Shown piece by piece: positions 17,046 to 24,992 of a stretch of DNA of 64,000 nucleotides. The notes under the pieces were generated by a model that made no database searches, was not told the DNA's origin, and saw nothing but the letters and a program-made list of their open reading frames with translations. Source of the stretch: Candidatus Microbacterium colombiense (GTDB lineage: Bacteria > Actinomycetota > Actinomycetes > Actinomycetales > Microbacteriaceae); NCBI GenBank assembly GCA_029203165.1, contig CP119308.1, positions 3,348,001-3,412,000 on the forward strand. The letters run 5' to 3'. Positions within the stretch are counted from its first letter, which is position 1. Each line of letters begins with the position of its first letter. Position numbers and translations under genes: made by a program.

Positions 17046-17678
17046 TTACTTGTCGAGGGAGGTCGTATTGGGAAGAGAGCCGTCGAGCACGGCCGAGAGC
17101 GCGCGTCGGGCGAGATCGGCACGGTCGCGCGGCGCCCACTTCACCAGCGAGTGGGCGTTCATGCCGTCGACCATCGCCAGCAGCAGCCAGGCCGCGGTGT
17201 CGGCGCGCCCCGCAGCGATCTGACCGGATGCCGCGGCACGGGCGAAGACCTGCTCCAAGGCGCTCTGCCAGCCGTCCATCTCCTGACGCACGCGCTGGGC
17301 GAGTGCGGCGTTGCGGGTGCCGAGTGCCCACGCCTGCACCCAGATGAGTGTGACGTCGTCACGCGCTGTGTCGAGCAGTGTGTCGATGAGTCCGAGCAGG
17401 TTGCCGCGCACATCGTCGGAGTCGTCGAGTGCGGCGATCACCTCGTCGCGCTCGGCGGCCACGATCACTCCGAACACCTCGGCGACGAACGAGTCCATAC
17501 CCGGCCGGTAGTGCGCCACCAGGGCCGGCGTGACGCCGACGCGCGCGGCGACCGCGCGCACGCTCAGGCTCTCGAGCCCACTCTCGCGGGCGTGCGCGAT
17601 CGCCCCCCGCAGGATCGAGCGATCGCGCTCCTCGGGCGACATACGCCGGGGAGTCGTACCTGTTGACGTGGTCTTCAT
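17046..17678 (-). CDS. TetR-family regulator (BetI-like)
   Basis: A 210-residue TetR protein with an N-terminal helix-turn-helix (GAIAHARESGLESLSVRAVAARVGVTPALVAHYRPG) and a C-terminal domain of the BetI type (DDVTLIWVQAWALGTRNAALAQRVRQEMDGW). The ATG at 17678 is preferred; a TTG directly before it and an ATG at 17642 are alternatives, and no strong ribosome-binding site decides. It heads a two-gene unit with the decarboxylase and is divergent from the agmatine deiminase operon. The perfect palindrome AACAGCTGTT in the shared 67-bp promoter gap is a candidate operator, so it may control both directions. Confidence 0.88.
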   Translation of the reverse strand: MKTTSTGTTPRRMSPEERDRSILRGAIAHARESGLESLSVRAVAARVGVTPALVAHYRPGMDSFVAEVFGVIVAAERDEVIAALDDSDDVRGNLLGLIDTLLDTARDDVTLIWVQAWALGTRNAALAQRVRQEMDGWQSALEQVFARAAASGQIAAGRADTAAWLLLAMVDGMNAHSLVKWAPRDRADLARRALSAVLDGSLPNTTSLDK

Positions 17679-17691
17679 CAAGGGCTACCGT

Positions 17692-17715
17692 AACAGCTGT
17701 TGATCACATGTTCAA
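17692..17715. promoter_or_regulatory. Candidate operator in divergent TetR/agmatine deiminase promoter
   Basis: A 10-bp perfect palindrome AACAGCTGTT (17692-17701) is followed by an imperfect one, TTGATCACATGTTCAA (17700-17715). Both lie in the short gap between the divergent TetR (17678) and agmatine deiminase (17746) starts. Confidence 0.4.
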
Positions 17716-17745
17716 TAGAGTCCACTCGGCAGCGAGGAGATCCCC

Positions 17746-18786
17746 ATGAGCTGGCGCATGCCCGCGGAGACCGCACGTCACGACCGCACCTGGATGGCGT
17801 TCCCCGCCGAGGGCGAGACCCTCGGCGCGAGCGACGCCGAGCGCGAGGAGGGCTACGCCACCTGGACGGCCGTCGCGCACGCGGTCGCGGAGTTCGAACC
17901 GGTGAGCATGCTCGTCGATCCGAGCGAACTGGCCCGCGCGCGGCGCATGCTGAGCGGGAGCATCGAGATCATCGAAGCCCCGGTCGACGAGTTCTGGATG
18001 CGCGACGCCGGACCGACGTTCGTGGTCGATGCCGAGCGCCCCGGCGTGCTCGGCGCGGTCGATTGGATCTTCAACGGCTGGGGTGCTCCCGACTGGGCGG
18101 AGTGGCGCAAGGCCGCCCAGCACGCCCGCATCATCGCCGATGTGGTCGGTGCCGAACTCGTGAGCTCGACGCTCGTGAACGAGGGTGGCGGCATCCACGT
18201 CGACGGCGAGGGGACCGTGCTGCTCACCGAGACCGTGCAGCTCGATCCGCGCCGTAACCCCTACGCCGATCGCCAGCGCGTCGAGGCCGAGATGGCACGC
18301 ACGATCGGCGCGACCACCGCCGTCTGGCTCCCCCGCGGACTCACCCGCGACTACGACGACTTCGGCACGAACGGCCACGTCGACATCGTCGCCACGATCG
18401 TCTCGCCCGGGCGGCTGCTGCTCCACGACCAGCAGAACCCCGACCACCCCGACCACCTCGTGACCCGCGAACTGCGCGAGCACCTCTCCCGGCAGACGGA
18501 TGCCGCGGGCCGCCGCTTCGAGATCATCGACCTGCCCGCCCCGGCCACGCTGCGCGACGACGAGGGACCGGTCGACTGGAGCTATGTCAACCATCTCGTC
18601 ACGAACGACGGCGTGGTGGCGTGCGGGTTCGGTGACGAGCGGGCGGATGCCGCGGCGCGCGAGATCCTGTCGGACGCGTACCCCGGCCGGCGCGTGGTCA
18701 CCGTCGATGCGCGCCCGCTGTTCGACCGCGGCGGCGGCATCCACTGCATCACGCAGCAGCAGCCGGCACTCGACGGAACGCGCTGA
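17746..18786 (+). CDS. aguA: Agmatine deiminase (agmatine iminohydrolase)
   Basis: A 346-residue member of the porphyromonas-type peptidylarginine/agmatine deiminase family, which converts agmatine to N-carbamoylputrescine and ammonia. All family motifs are present: FWMRDAGPT (83-91), NEGGGIHVDGEGT, FGTNGHVDIV and the catalytic cysteine in GGGIHCITQQQP (C334). Length fits the family. ATG at 17746 follows GAGGAG. The stop shares a base with the amidase start (TGATG), so the two products probably act in sequence. No N-carbamoylputrescine amidase of the usual nitrilase family is encoded nearby. Confidence 0.93.
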   Translation: MSWRMPAETARHDRTWMAFPAEGETLGASDAEREEGYATWTAVAHAVAEFEPVSMLVDPSELARARRMLSGSIEIIEAPVDEFWMRDAGPTFVVDAERPGVLGAVDWIFNGWGAPDWAEWRKAAQHARIIADVVGAELVSSTLVNEGGGIHVDGEGTVLLTETVQLDPRRNPYADRQRVEAEMARTIGATTAVWLPRGLTRDYDDFGTNGHVDIVATIVSPGRLLLHDQQNPDHPDHLVTRELREHLSRQTDAAGRRFEIIDLPAPATLRDDEGPVDWSYVNHLVTNDGVVACGFGDERADAAAREILSDAYPGRRVVTVDARPLFDRGGGIHCITQQQPALDGTR

Positions 18787-20495
18787 TGTTCGACGTCGTC
18801 GAGGCGTCGATCGCCGAACTGCGGCGGGCACTCGATGCCGGCAGCGTCACCGCGGCCGACCTGGTCGACGCCTATCTCGCGCGCATCGACGCCTACGACG
18901 GGCCTGAGACCGCGACGGCGCTGAACGCGGTCGTGGTGCGCAACCCCGACGCGCGCGCCGAGGCCGCCGCCTCCGACGAGCGACGCGCGCGCGGCGAGAC
19001 CCACGGCCCTCTCGACGGCATCCCGTACACGGCCAAGGACAGCTATCTGGTGCGGGGCCTCACCGCGGCGGCCGGCAGCCCCGCGTTCGCCGGGCTCGTC
19101 GCCCAGCGCGACGCCTTCACGATCGCCCGGCTGCGGGCGGGCGGTGCGATCTGCCTCGGCCTGACGAACATGCCCCCGATGGCGAACGGCGGGATGCAGC
19201 GCGGCGTCTACGGGCGCGCCGAGAGCCCGTACTCGGCGGACTGGCTGACCGCGCCGTTCGCCTCGGGGTCGTCGAACGGCTCCGGCACGGCGACCTCGGC
19301 GAGCTTCGGCGCCTTCGGTCTCGGAGAAGAGACCTGGTCGAGCGGCCGCGGCCCCGCGACCAACAACTCGCTGTGCGCCTACACCCCGTCGCGCGGCGTT
19401 ATCTCGGTGCGCGGCAACTGGCCGCTCGTGCCGACGATGGACGTCGTGGTTCCGCACACCCGCAGCATGGCGGACCTGCTCGAGGTGCTCGACGTGATCG
19501 TGGCCGACGACGACGAGACCCGAGGCGACTTCTGGCGCGCCCAGTCGTGGGTGCCGCTGCCCGCCGCCTCGGCCGTGCGCCCGGCCTCGTACGCCGCACT
19601 CGCCGCCGACGCCTCGTTCGATGGCATCCGCATCGGCATCCCCCGCATGTACATCAACGCCGATCCGGATGCCGGCAGCGGTGCGGCTCCCGGCATCGGC
19701 GGGCCGACCGGACATCCCATCGAGACCCGCGCCTCGATCATCGCGCGCTGGAACGACGCCCGCCGCGATCTCGAAGCAGCCGGCGCGACCGTGGTCGAGG
19801 TGGATTTCCCGGTGGTGTCGAACTACGAGGGCGATCGCAGCGGCGCACCGACGATCGCGACCCGCGGAATCGTGACCCCCGCGTACCTGAGGCGCGAGAT
19901 CGTCGACCTCTCGGCGTGGGGCTGGGAGGACTTCCTGCAGGCGAACGGCGACCCCGCGCTGCGCACGCTCGCCGACGTCGACGGGGCGACGATCTTCCCG
20001 CATCCGGACGGCGCCCTCCCCGACCGCTACACGGGGTTCGACGACGACATCGCGGAGTATCCGGACTGGGTGCGTCGAAATCCGGGCACCGGAATCAACG
20101 ACATGCCCGAACTCGCCGACGGGCTGCGCGGACTCGAGGAGACGCGGCGGCGCGACCTGGAGGCATGGATGGACGAGCTCGGGCTCGACGCCGTCGTGTT
20201 CCCCGCGGTCGCCGACGTGGGACCGGCCGACATGGACGTGAACCCGGCGTCCGCCGATCGAGGCTGGCGCAACGGGGTGTGGATCGCGAACGGCAACCTC
20301 GCCGTGCGGCATCTCGGCGTCCCGACGGTGACGGTGCCGATGGGCGTGATGCACGACATCGGCATGCCGATCGGACTCACGTTCGCCGGGCGCGCGTACG
20401 ACGACTCCGCTCTGCTGCGGCTCGCGGCAGCGTTCGAGGCGAGCGGCGCTCCCGGTGCACGGCGCGTGCCCCCGCCGCGCACGCCCCGCCTCTGA
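18786..20495 (+). CDS. Amidase-signature family hydrolase
   Basis: A 569-residue amidase-signature enzyme with the Ser-cisSer-Lys triad region: lysine in YTAKDS (K84), the glycine/serine motif GSSNGSGTA (161-169), and the nucleophile loop GEETWSSGRGPA (180-191), where most relatives have G-x-D-T-G-G-S. It has an N-terminal ASIAELRRALDAGSVTAADLVDAYLARI stretch typical of the family and a long middle insert. It is translationally coupled to agmatine deiminase, so N-carbamoylputrescine (or another amide from the same pathway) is a plausible substrate; this is inference. It belongs to a sub-group with about 550-570 residues, longer than GatA-like members. Confidence 0.88.
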   Translation: MFDVVEASIAELRRALDAGSVTAADLVDAYLARIDAYDGPETATALNAVVVRNPDARAEAAASDERRARGETHGPLDGIPYTAKDSYLVRGLTAAAGSPAFAGLVAQRDAFTIARLRAGGAICLGLTNMPPMANGGMQRGVYGRAESPYSADWLTAPFASGSSNGSGTATSASFGAFGLGEETWSSGRGPATNNSLCAYTPSRGVISVRGNWPLVPTMDVVVPHTRSMADLLEVLDVIVADDDETRGDFWRAQSWVPLPAASAVRPASYAALAADASFDGIRIGIPRMYINADPDAGSGAAPGIGGPTGHPIETRASIIARWNDARRDLEAAGATVVEVDFPVVSNYEGDRSGAPTIATRGIVTPAYLRREIVDLSAWGWEDFLQANGDPALRTLADVDGATIFPHPDGALPDRYTGFDDDIAEYPDWVRRNPGTGINDMPELADGLRGLEETRRRDLEAWMDELGLDAVVFPAVADVGPADMDVNPASADRGWRNGVWIANGNLAVRHLGVPTVTVPMGVMHDIGMPIGLTFAGRAYDDSALLRLAAAFEASGAPGARRVPPPRTPRL

Positions 20496-20526
20496 CAGCT
20501 CGGAGTCGCGGGGATACACTCGGCGC

Positions 20527-20745
20527 ATGGACAACGGGTCGATCATGTACGGGCTCTTCGTGATCCCGTTCTGGCTCGGTATTGCGTTCGGGTCCATCGT
20601 TCTCGTGTTCCTGGCGGTCGCCGCGGTCAATATCCTGATCCGCGTGACGATCGATGGCTTCCTGGCAGCCCGGCGCGACCGCATCGCACAGGCGAGCGTA
20701 GAGACCGGAGCGGAGTCAACAGCCGCACCGACATCCTCGCGGTAA
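20527..20745 (+). CDS. Small single-pass or two-pass membrane protein, unknown
   Basis: A 72-residue hydrophobic protein. Residues 6-40 are almost entirely apolar (YGLFVIPFWLGIAFGSIVLV...AVNILI), followed by a basic/polar tail (RRDRIAQASVETGAES). The ATG at 20527 is preferred over an upstream start that would overlap the amidase gene. It could be co-transcribed with the amidase (31-bp gap). I do not recognise a family. Confidence 0.6.
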   Translation: MDNGSIMYGLFVIPFWLGIAFGSIVLVFLAVAAVNILIRVTIDGFLAARRDRIAQASVETGAESTAAPTSSR

Positions 20746-20758
20746 ACATTTCACTACT

Positions 20759-20790
20759 GTGACGCTCGCCACGATGGTGATATATTCACC
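20759..20790 (+). promoter_or_regulatory. Promoter and operator of the kynurenine operon (probably leaderless)
   Basis: GTGACG (20759-20764), 16 bp, then TATATT (20781-20786) form a plausible sigma-70 promoter. The ATG of the dioxygenase is at 20793, only 6 nt after the -10, so the mRNA would start at or next to the start codon. The -10 lies inside GGTGA-TATAT-TCACC (20776-20790), a perfect 5-bp inverted repeat and a candidate operator for the PaaX-like regulator at the end of the operon. Confidence 0.55.
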
Positions 20791-20792
20791 CC

Positions 20793-21644
20793 ATGAGCAC
20801 TGAGAACGAGCGCGCACTCGAAGAGGGCATCGTCACCGACCTGTCCGGACGCATGACCTACGGGTCGTACCTGTCGCTCGACCAGTTGCTCACCGCGCAG
20901 AATCCGGTCAGCGTGCCCGAGCACCACGACGAACTGCTGTTCATCATCCAGCACCAGACCACCGAGCTCTGGCTCAAGCAGCTGCTGCACGAACTGTCGT
21001 CCGCGCGCGAGCTGCTCGCCAGCGACGACCTGCGTGAGGCGCTCAAGCGGATCGCGCGGGTCAAGCGCATCCAGGACGTGATGACGCAGCAGTGGTCGGT
21101 GCTCGCGACCCTTACTCCCACCGAGTACGCGCAGTTCCGCGGCGCGCTGGGCAACTCCTCCGGATTCCAGTCGGTGCAGTACCGGGCGGTGGAGTTCGCC
21201 CTCGGCAACAAGAACGAACGCATGCTGAGCGTGTTCCGCGATCACCCCGCGAACCTCGCCCTGCTCACCGCCGAGTGGGAGAAGCCCACGGTGTACGACG
21301 AGTTCCTGCGCTTCGCCGCCCGTCGTGGGCTGCCCATCCCGGTCGAGATCCTCGAACGCGACGTGCGCGAGCCCTACCGCGAGACGGCGGCGCTCGTGCC
21401 CGCGATCCGCGAGATCTATCAGGATCCGAATCGGTACTGGGACCTCTACGAAGCGTGCGAAGACCTGGTGGACCTCGAGGACAACTTCCAGTTCTGGCGC
21501 TTCCGGCACCTGAAGACGGTGACGCGCACGATCGGCATGAAGGTCGGGACGGGCGGATCGAGCGGCGCCGGCTTCCTGCAGCGCGCCCTGGAGCTGACGT
21601 TCTTCCCCGAGCTGTACACGGTGCGCACGGAGCTCGGCGGCTGA
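20793..21644 (+). CDS. kynA: Tryptophan 2,3-dioxygenase
   Basis: A 283-residue heme enzyme that opens the indole ring of L-tryptophan to give N-formylkynurenine. Family hallmarks: MTYGSYLSLDQLLTAQ near the start, DELLFIIQHQTTELWLKQ with the catalytic histidine (H54), the FRGALGNSSGFQSVQYR block, and the heme-ligand region FWRFRHLKTVTRTIGMKVGTGGSSG. Length is normal. It is the first gene of an operon with an amidohydrolase, kynureninase and a PaaX-like regulator. No ribosome-binding site is visible, in line with a leaderless start. Confidence 0.96.
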   Translation: MSTENERALEEGIVTDLSGRMTYGSYLSLDQLLTAQNPVSVPEHHDELLFIIQHQTTELWLKQLLHELSSARELLASDDLREALKRIARVKRIQDVMTQQWSVLATLTPTEYAQFRGALGNSSGFQSVQYRAVEFALGNKNERMLSVFRDHPANLALLTAEWEKPTVYDEFLRFAARRGLPIPVEILERDVREPYRETAALVPAIREIYQDPNRYWDLYEACEDLVDLEDNFQFWRFRHLKTVTRTIGMKVGTGGSSGAGFLQRALELTFFPELYTVRTELGG

Positions 21645-22705
21645 TGAACGCCGTGACGTTCTTCGACGGCGAGGAATGGCGCGACGGTGTGATCGACTGC
21701 GTCGACGGGCGCCCGGCGCTGCGCGACGAGCGCCCCTCGCCCGAGCTGCCCCGACTCGACGGCGTGATCACGGGCGGCTTCACCGACCACCACGTGCACC
21801 TGCAGCTCGTCGATCACGCACTCCTGGCCGGTTCTCCGCTCGGCCGCGTGCTCGATCTGGGCGCGAATCCGGCCGTGGTCGCGCAGCTGGCCGTTCACAA
21901 CTCCTCAAAAGCCACCGGCCCGGAGGCCCCCGGCTCGACGGCTGGCCCCGTTTCCGGCCCCGGAGCTGACGGTTTTGAGGAGTTGTGCACACCTCCCGCG
22001 CCGCACCCCGTCCAGATCGACTTCGCCGGCGCGTTCCTCACCGCACCGGGCGGCTACCCCTCCGACCGTGAGTGGGCGCCGGAGGGCTCGGTCCGCGAGA
22101 TCGCAGATGCCGATGCCGCCGCCAGAGCCGTCGCCGAGATGGCGGATGCCGGGGCCTCCTGCATCAAGGTCGCGAGCAACGGCAGCGCGGGCCCGGTGTT
22201 CGACGACGACCTGTTCCGCACGATCGTCGATCTCGCCGCCGCGCACGCACTCGACGTCGTCGCCCATGCGGAGGGCCGCGGGGAGGCGCAACGCGTCGTC
22301 CGCCTCGGCGCCGCGCGCCTGGCGCACGCGCCGTTCACGGAGCGACTCGACGATGAGGAGATCGCGGATCAGGCGGCCTCCGCCTCGTGGATCTCCACGC
22401 TCGCGATCCATGGCGGAGCCGACCTGACCGTCGCCCTCCACAACATCCGCCGCTTCCACGCGGCCGGTGGCACCGTGCTCTACGGCACCGATATGGGCAA
22501 CGGGCCCACACCCGTCGGCCTGAACGGCACCGAGCTCCGGGCTCTCCGCGACGCCGGGCTCGACGACGCCGCACTCCTGCGCGCACTCGCGCCGGTCGAT
22601 CCGCGCGGCCCCGGCACCCGCCTCCTGTTCCTCAGCGGCACCACCCCGGAAACCGCCGACCCCCTGCACGCCCGCCCACTGACCCCCGCCGATCTGAAGG
22701 TGTGA
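21644..22705 (+). CDS. Amidohydrolase family enzyme; candidate N-formylkynurenine formamidase
   Basis: A 353-residue amidohydrolase of the imidazolonepropionase-like group. Metal-site motifs are visible: HxH in TDHHVHLQL (about residue 50), the probable carboxylated lysine in CIKVASNG, histidines in VVAHAEG and RLAHAP, and the aspartate in YGTDMGNG. The start shares a base with the dioxygenase stop (TGATG), and kynureninase follows after 1 nt. The pathway needs a formamidase between these two and none of the known kinds is present, so this enzyme may fill the step (inference). Residues about 85-116 (HNSSKATGPEAPGS...) are encoded by a palindromic element at 21896-21987 and look like an insertion. 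Confidence 0.88.
   Translation: MNAVTFFDGEEWRDGVIDCVDGRPALRDERPSPELPRLDGVITGGFTDHHVHLQLVDHALLAGSPLGRVLDLGANPAVVAQLAVHNSSKATGPEAPGSTAGPVSGPGADGFEELCTPPAPHPVQIDFAGAFLTAPGGYPSDREWAPEGSVREIADADAAARAVAEMADAGASCIKVASNGSAGPVFDDDLFRTIVDLAAAHALDVVAHAEGRGEAQRVVRLGAARLAHAPFTERLDDEEIADQAASASWISTLAIHGGADLTVALHNIRRFHAAGGTVLYGTDMGNGPTPVGLNGTELRALRDAGLDDAALLRALAPVDPRGPGTRLLFLSGTTPETADPLHARPLTPADLKV
21896..21987. repeat. Palindromic element inserted in frame in the amidohydrolase gene
   Basis: Two perfect 15-bp arms, CACAACTCCTCAAAA (21896-21910) and TTTTGAGGAGTTGTG (21973-21987), enclose 62 bp of GC-rich sequence that itself has CCGG-rich inverted pieces. The structure resembles intergenic hairpin elements elsewhere in the window but lies inside an open reading frame without breaking it. 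It encodes a Gly/Pro/Ser-rich stretch with no secondary-structure signature. Confidence 0.85.
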
Positions 22706-22706
22706 C

Positions 22707-23939
22707 ATGACCGACCCCATCGACAGCATCCTCCTCGACCGCGCCCGCGCGCTCGATGCCGCCGACCCGCTGCAGTCCCACCGCGCCGCCTTCGCGGATG
22801 CGCCCGGAGTGAGCGCGTATCTCGACGGCAACTCGCTCGGTCGTCCGCTGCGACATGTTCCTGAGCAGCTCGCCGACTTCGTGCGCGGCGACTGGGGCAC
22901 GCGTCTGATCCGCTCGTGGGACGAGCAGTGGATGGCGCTGCCGATGGAGCTCGGCGACCGGATCGGCCGCGTCGCCCTCGGCGCAGCGGCCGGGCAGACC
23001 GTGGTCGCCGACTCCACGAGCGTGCTCATCTACAAGCTGATGCGCGCGGCCGCCGCGGCCGACCCCGCCCGCACCGAGCTGGTGATCGAGGCGGGCAACT
23101 TCCCCACCGACCGTTTCCTGGCGGAGGGCGTCGCCGCCGAGACCGGCATGACGCTGCGGTGGATCGACCCCGACCCGGTGCACGGCGTCAGCGTCGACGA
23201 CATCGCAGCGGTCGTGTCGGAGCGCACGGCGCTCGTCTCGCTGAGCCACGTCGACTACCGCTCGGGCGCCCTGGCCGACATGCCCGCGATCACCGATGCC
23301 GTGCACGCCGCCGGCGCCCTGATGATGTGGGATCTGTGCCATTCCGCGGGTGTCGTGCCGATGCAGCTCGATGCGTGGGGCGTCGACCTGGCCGTCGGCT
23401 GCACCTACAAGTACCTGAACGGCGGCCCGGGCTCTCCGGCCTTCGCGTACCTGCGCACGGGCCTGCAGGGCGTGCTGCGCCAGCCGATCCAGGGGTGGTG
23501 GAGCGCGGCCGACATCTTCGCGATGGGCTCCGAGTACGTGCCGGCCGGCGACATCCGCCAACTGCTGAGCGGCACGCCGCCGATCACCTCGATGCTCGCG
23601 ATGCAGGGGATGCTCGACCTGATCGAGCTCTCCACGATCGAGCAGGTGCGCGACAAGTCGATCTCGCTGACCGACTTCGCCGTGCAGGCCTATGACGATC
23701 TGCTCGCACCGCTCGGTGTCCGACTGCTGAGTCCCCGCGATGCCGCGCTGCGCGGCGGACACGTCACGATCGGCCACCCCGATTTCCGCGCCGTGACGCA
23801 GCGCCTCTGGGCCGACGGGATCATCCCCGACTTCCGCTTCCCCGACGGCATCCGACTCGGGCTGTCCCCCCTCAGCACCTCGCATGCCGAGACCGTGATC
23901 GGAGTGCTGGCGATCCGCGACGCCCTGCGCGCAGGATGA
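22707..23939 (+). CDS. kynU: Kynureninase
   Basis: A 410-residue PLP enzyme that cleaves L-kynurenine to anthranilate and L-alanine. Family motifs include YLDGNSLGRP (38-47), the RLIRSWDEQWMALP block, MWDLCHSAGVVP with the PLP-pyridine aspartate (D209) and the Schiff-base lysine in GCTYKYLNGGPGSPAF (K235). The ATG at 22707 is 1 nt after the amidohydrolase stop, and its stop overlaps the regulator start (ATGA). No anthranilate-degrading or 3-hydroxyanthranilate genes are in the window, so the product may be anthranilate for recycling or export. Confidence 0.96.
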   Translation: MTDPIDSILLDRARALDAADPLQSHRAAFADAPGVSAYLDGNSLGRPLRHVPEQLADFVRGDWGTRLIRSWDEQWMALPMELGDRIGRVALGAAAGQTVVADSTSVLIYKLMRAAAAADPARTELVIEAGNFPTDRFLAEGVAAETGMTLRWIDPDPVHGVSVDDIAAVVSERTALVSLSHVDYRSGALADMPAITDAVHAAGALMMWDLCHSAGVVPMQLDAWGVDLAVGCTYKYLNGGPGSPAFAYLRTGLQGVLRQPIQGWWSAADIFAMGSEYVPAGDIRQLLSGTPPITSMLAMQGMLDLIELSTIEQVRDKSISLTDFAVQAYDDLLAPLGVRLLSPRDAALRGGHVTIGHPDFRAVTQRLWADGIIPDFRFPDGIRLGLSPLSTSHAETVIGVLAIRDALRAG

Positions 23940-24757
23940 CGGTGCCGCCGATCGACCCCGTGCGGGACGACATCGATGCGCGTCCCGGAAGCACGGTCTC
24001 GCTGCTGCGCACCGTGGTGGGGCTGTTCCTGCGGCCGCTCGGCGGCTGGATCTCCGCGGCCGATCTGGTGACCCTCGCCGGCGACCTCGGCATCCCCGCT
24101 CCGCAGGCGCGCACGGTCATCACCCGCCTGAAGCAGAGGGGACTGCTGCTCGCCGAGCGCGAGGGCACGATCGGCTACCGTCTGAATCCGGCGGCGGTGC
24201 CGATGCTCGAGCGCGGTGATCGGCGCATCTTCGCCGTGCGGGAGATGCACGACGACGACCCCTGGTGCCTGGTGTCGTTCTCGATTCCGGAGAGCGCCCG
24301 CAGCGTGCGGCATCAGCTGCGTCGCCGTCTGCAGTGGATCGGCGCGGGTACCGTCTCACCCGCCCTGTGGATCTGCCCCGGGCACCTGCAGGACGAGGTC
24401 GAGCAGATCCTGCACGATCTCGACGCCCGGCAGTGGGCGACGCTGTTCCCGGCATCCGCCCCGCGCACTGCCGTTCCGCTCGCCGAGGCGGCGGCGACGT
24501 GGTGGGATCTGGATGCGCTGCGCGCCGAGCACGAGGAGTTCCAGCGCTCGCTCGCGACGCTGCCCGACGAACCGTTCGCCGCCTATGTACGGCTGCTCGA
24601 TGCCTGGCGCGTGCTGCCCTACGTCGACCCCGGTCTGCCGTCGTCGATGCTGCCGGCCGACTGGCCAGGGCGCCGCAGCATCGAGGAGTTCACGCGCCTG
24701 TCTGCGGCGCTCGCAGAGCCGGCCCTCGCGCACGTGCGCGAGGTCACCGGAACCTGA
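23936..24757 (+). CDS. PaaX-family transcriptional regulator
   Basis: A 273-residue protein of the PaaX family (winged-helix N-terminus, Cas2-like middle, PaaX C-terminal domain). The N-terminus GSTVSLLRTVVGLFLRPLGGWISAADLVTLAGDLGIPAPQARTVITRLKQRGLL is the HTH part; the C-terminal LPDEPFAAYVRLLDAWRVLPYVDPGLPSSMLPADWPG is the typical PaaX_C block. Relatives repress aromatic catabolism and respond to CoA thioesters or other intermediates. As the last gene of the tryptophan operon, overlapping kynU by 4 bp, it probably autoregulates the operon through the repeat at 20776-20790. Confidence 0.92.
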   Translation: MTVPPIDPVRDDIDARPGSTVSLLRTVVGLFLRPLGGWISAADLVTLAGDLGIPAPQARTVITRLKQRGLLLAEREGTIGYRLNPAAVPMLERGDRRIFAVREMHDDDPWCLVSFSIPESARSVRHQLRRRLQWIGAGTVSPALWICPGHLQDEVEQILHDLDARQWATLFPASAPRTAVPLAEAAATWWDLDALRAEHEEFQRSLATLPDEPFAAYVRLLDAWRVLPYVDPGLPSSMLPADWPGRRSIEEFTRLSAALAEPALAHVREVTGT

Positions 24758-24787
24758 GCGCGCGCCGCTGCCGCCTCGCACGAGCGT

Positions 24788-24837
24788 GAGTGGTCGCACA
24801 TGGTCGCCATGGCACTCTCGTAGCGACCATGTGCGAC
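24788..24837. repeat. Intergenic palindromic element, family B, copy 1
   Basis: A perfect 15-bp inverted repeat, GTCGCACATGGTCGC (24793-24807) with its complement at 24823-24837, around a 15-nt loop. A second, imperfect hairpin of the same motif (GGTCGCGAATGGTCGC ... TCGACCATCTGCGCC) follows at about 24855-24900. The first 22 bp (24788-24809) match 31738-31759 at 21 positions. It lies in the convergent gap between the PaaX and LacI genes (24758-24992), which has no gene. Confidence 0.75.
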
Positions 24838-24902
24838 GCCTCACCTGAGAGAGGGGTCGCGAATGGTCGCCTCAGCCCCCTGGTATCGACCATCTGCGCC
24901 CC

Positions 24903-24960
24903 CTCGAACGAGCGACCTCTCGAACGAGCGACCTCTCGAACGAGCGACCTCTCGAACGAG
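24903..24960. repeat. Tandem 16-bp repeat, 3.6 copies
   Basis: The unit CTCGAACGAGCGACCT is repeated exactly at 24903, 24919 and 24935, with a partial fourth copy at 24951-24960. Each unit contains the small inverted repeat CTCG-AA-CGAG. It is adjacent to the family-B element, 32 bp after the end of the LacI gene. Direct abutment without spacers excludes a CRISPR. Confidence 0.9.
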
Positions 24961-24992
24961 GACAGCGCCGACGGGCAACGCTCTGCCCCACG

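Noticed and set aside
24903..24960. Possible CRISPR array
   Set aside because: Units abut directly without spacers, there are only 3.6 copies and no cas genes occur.
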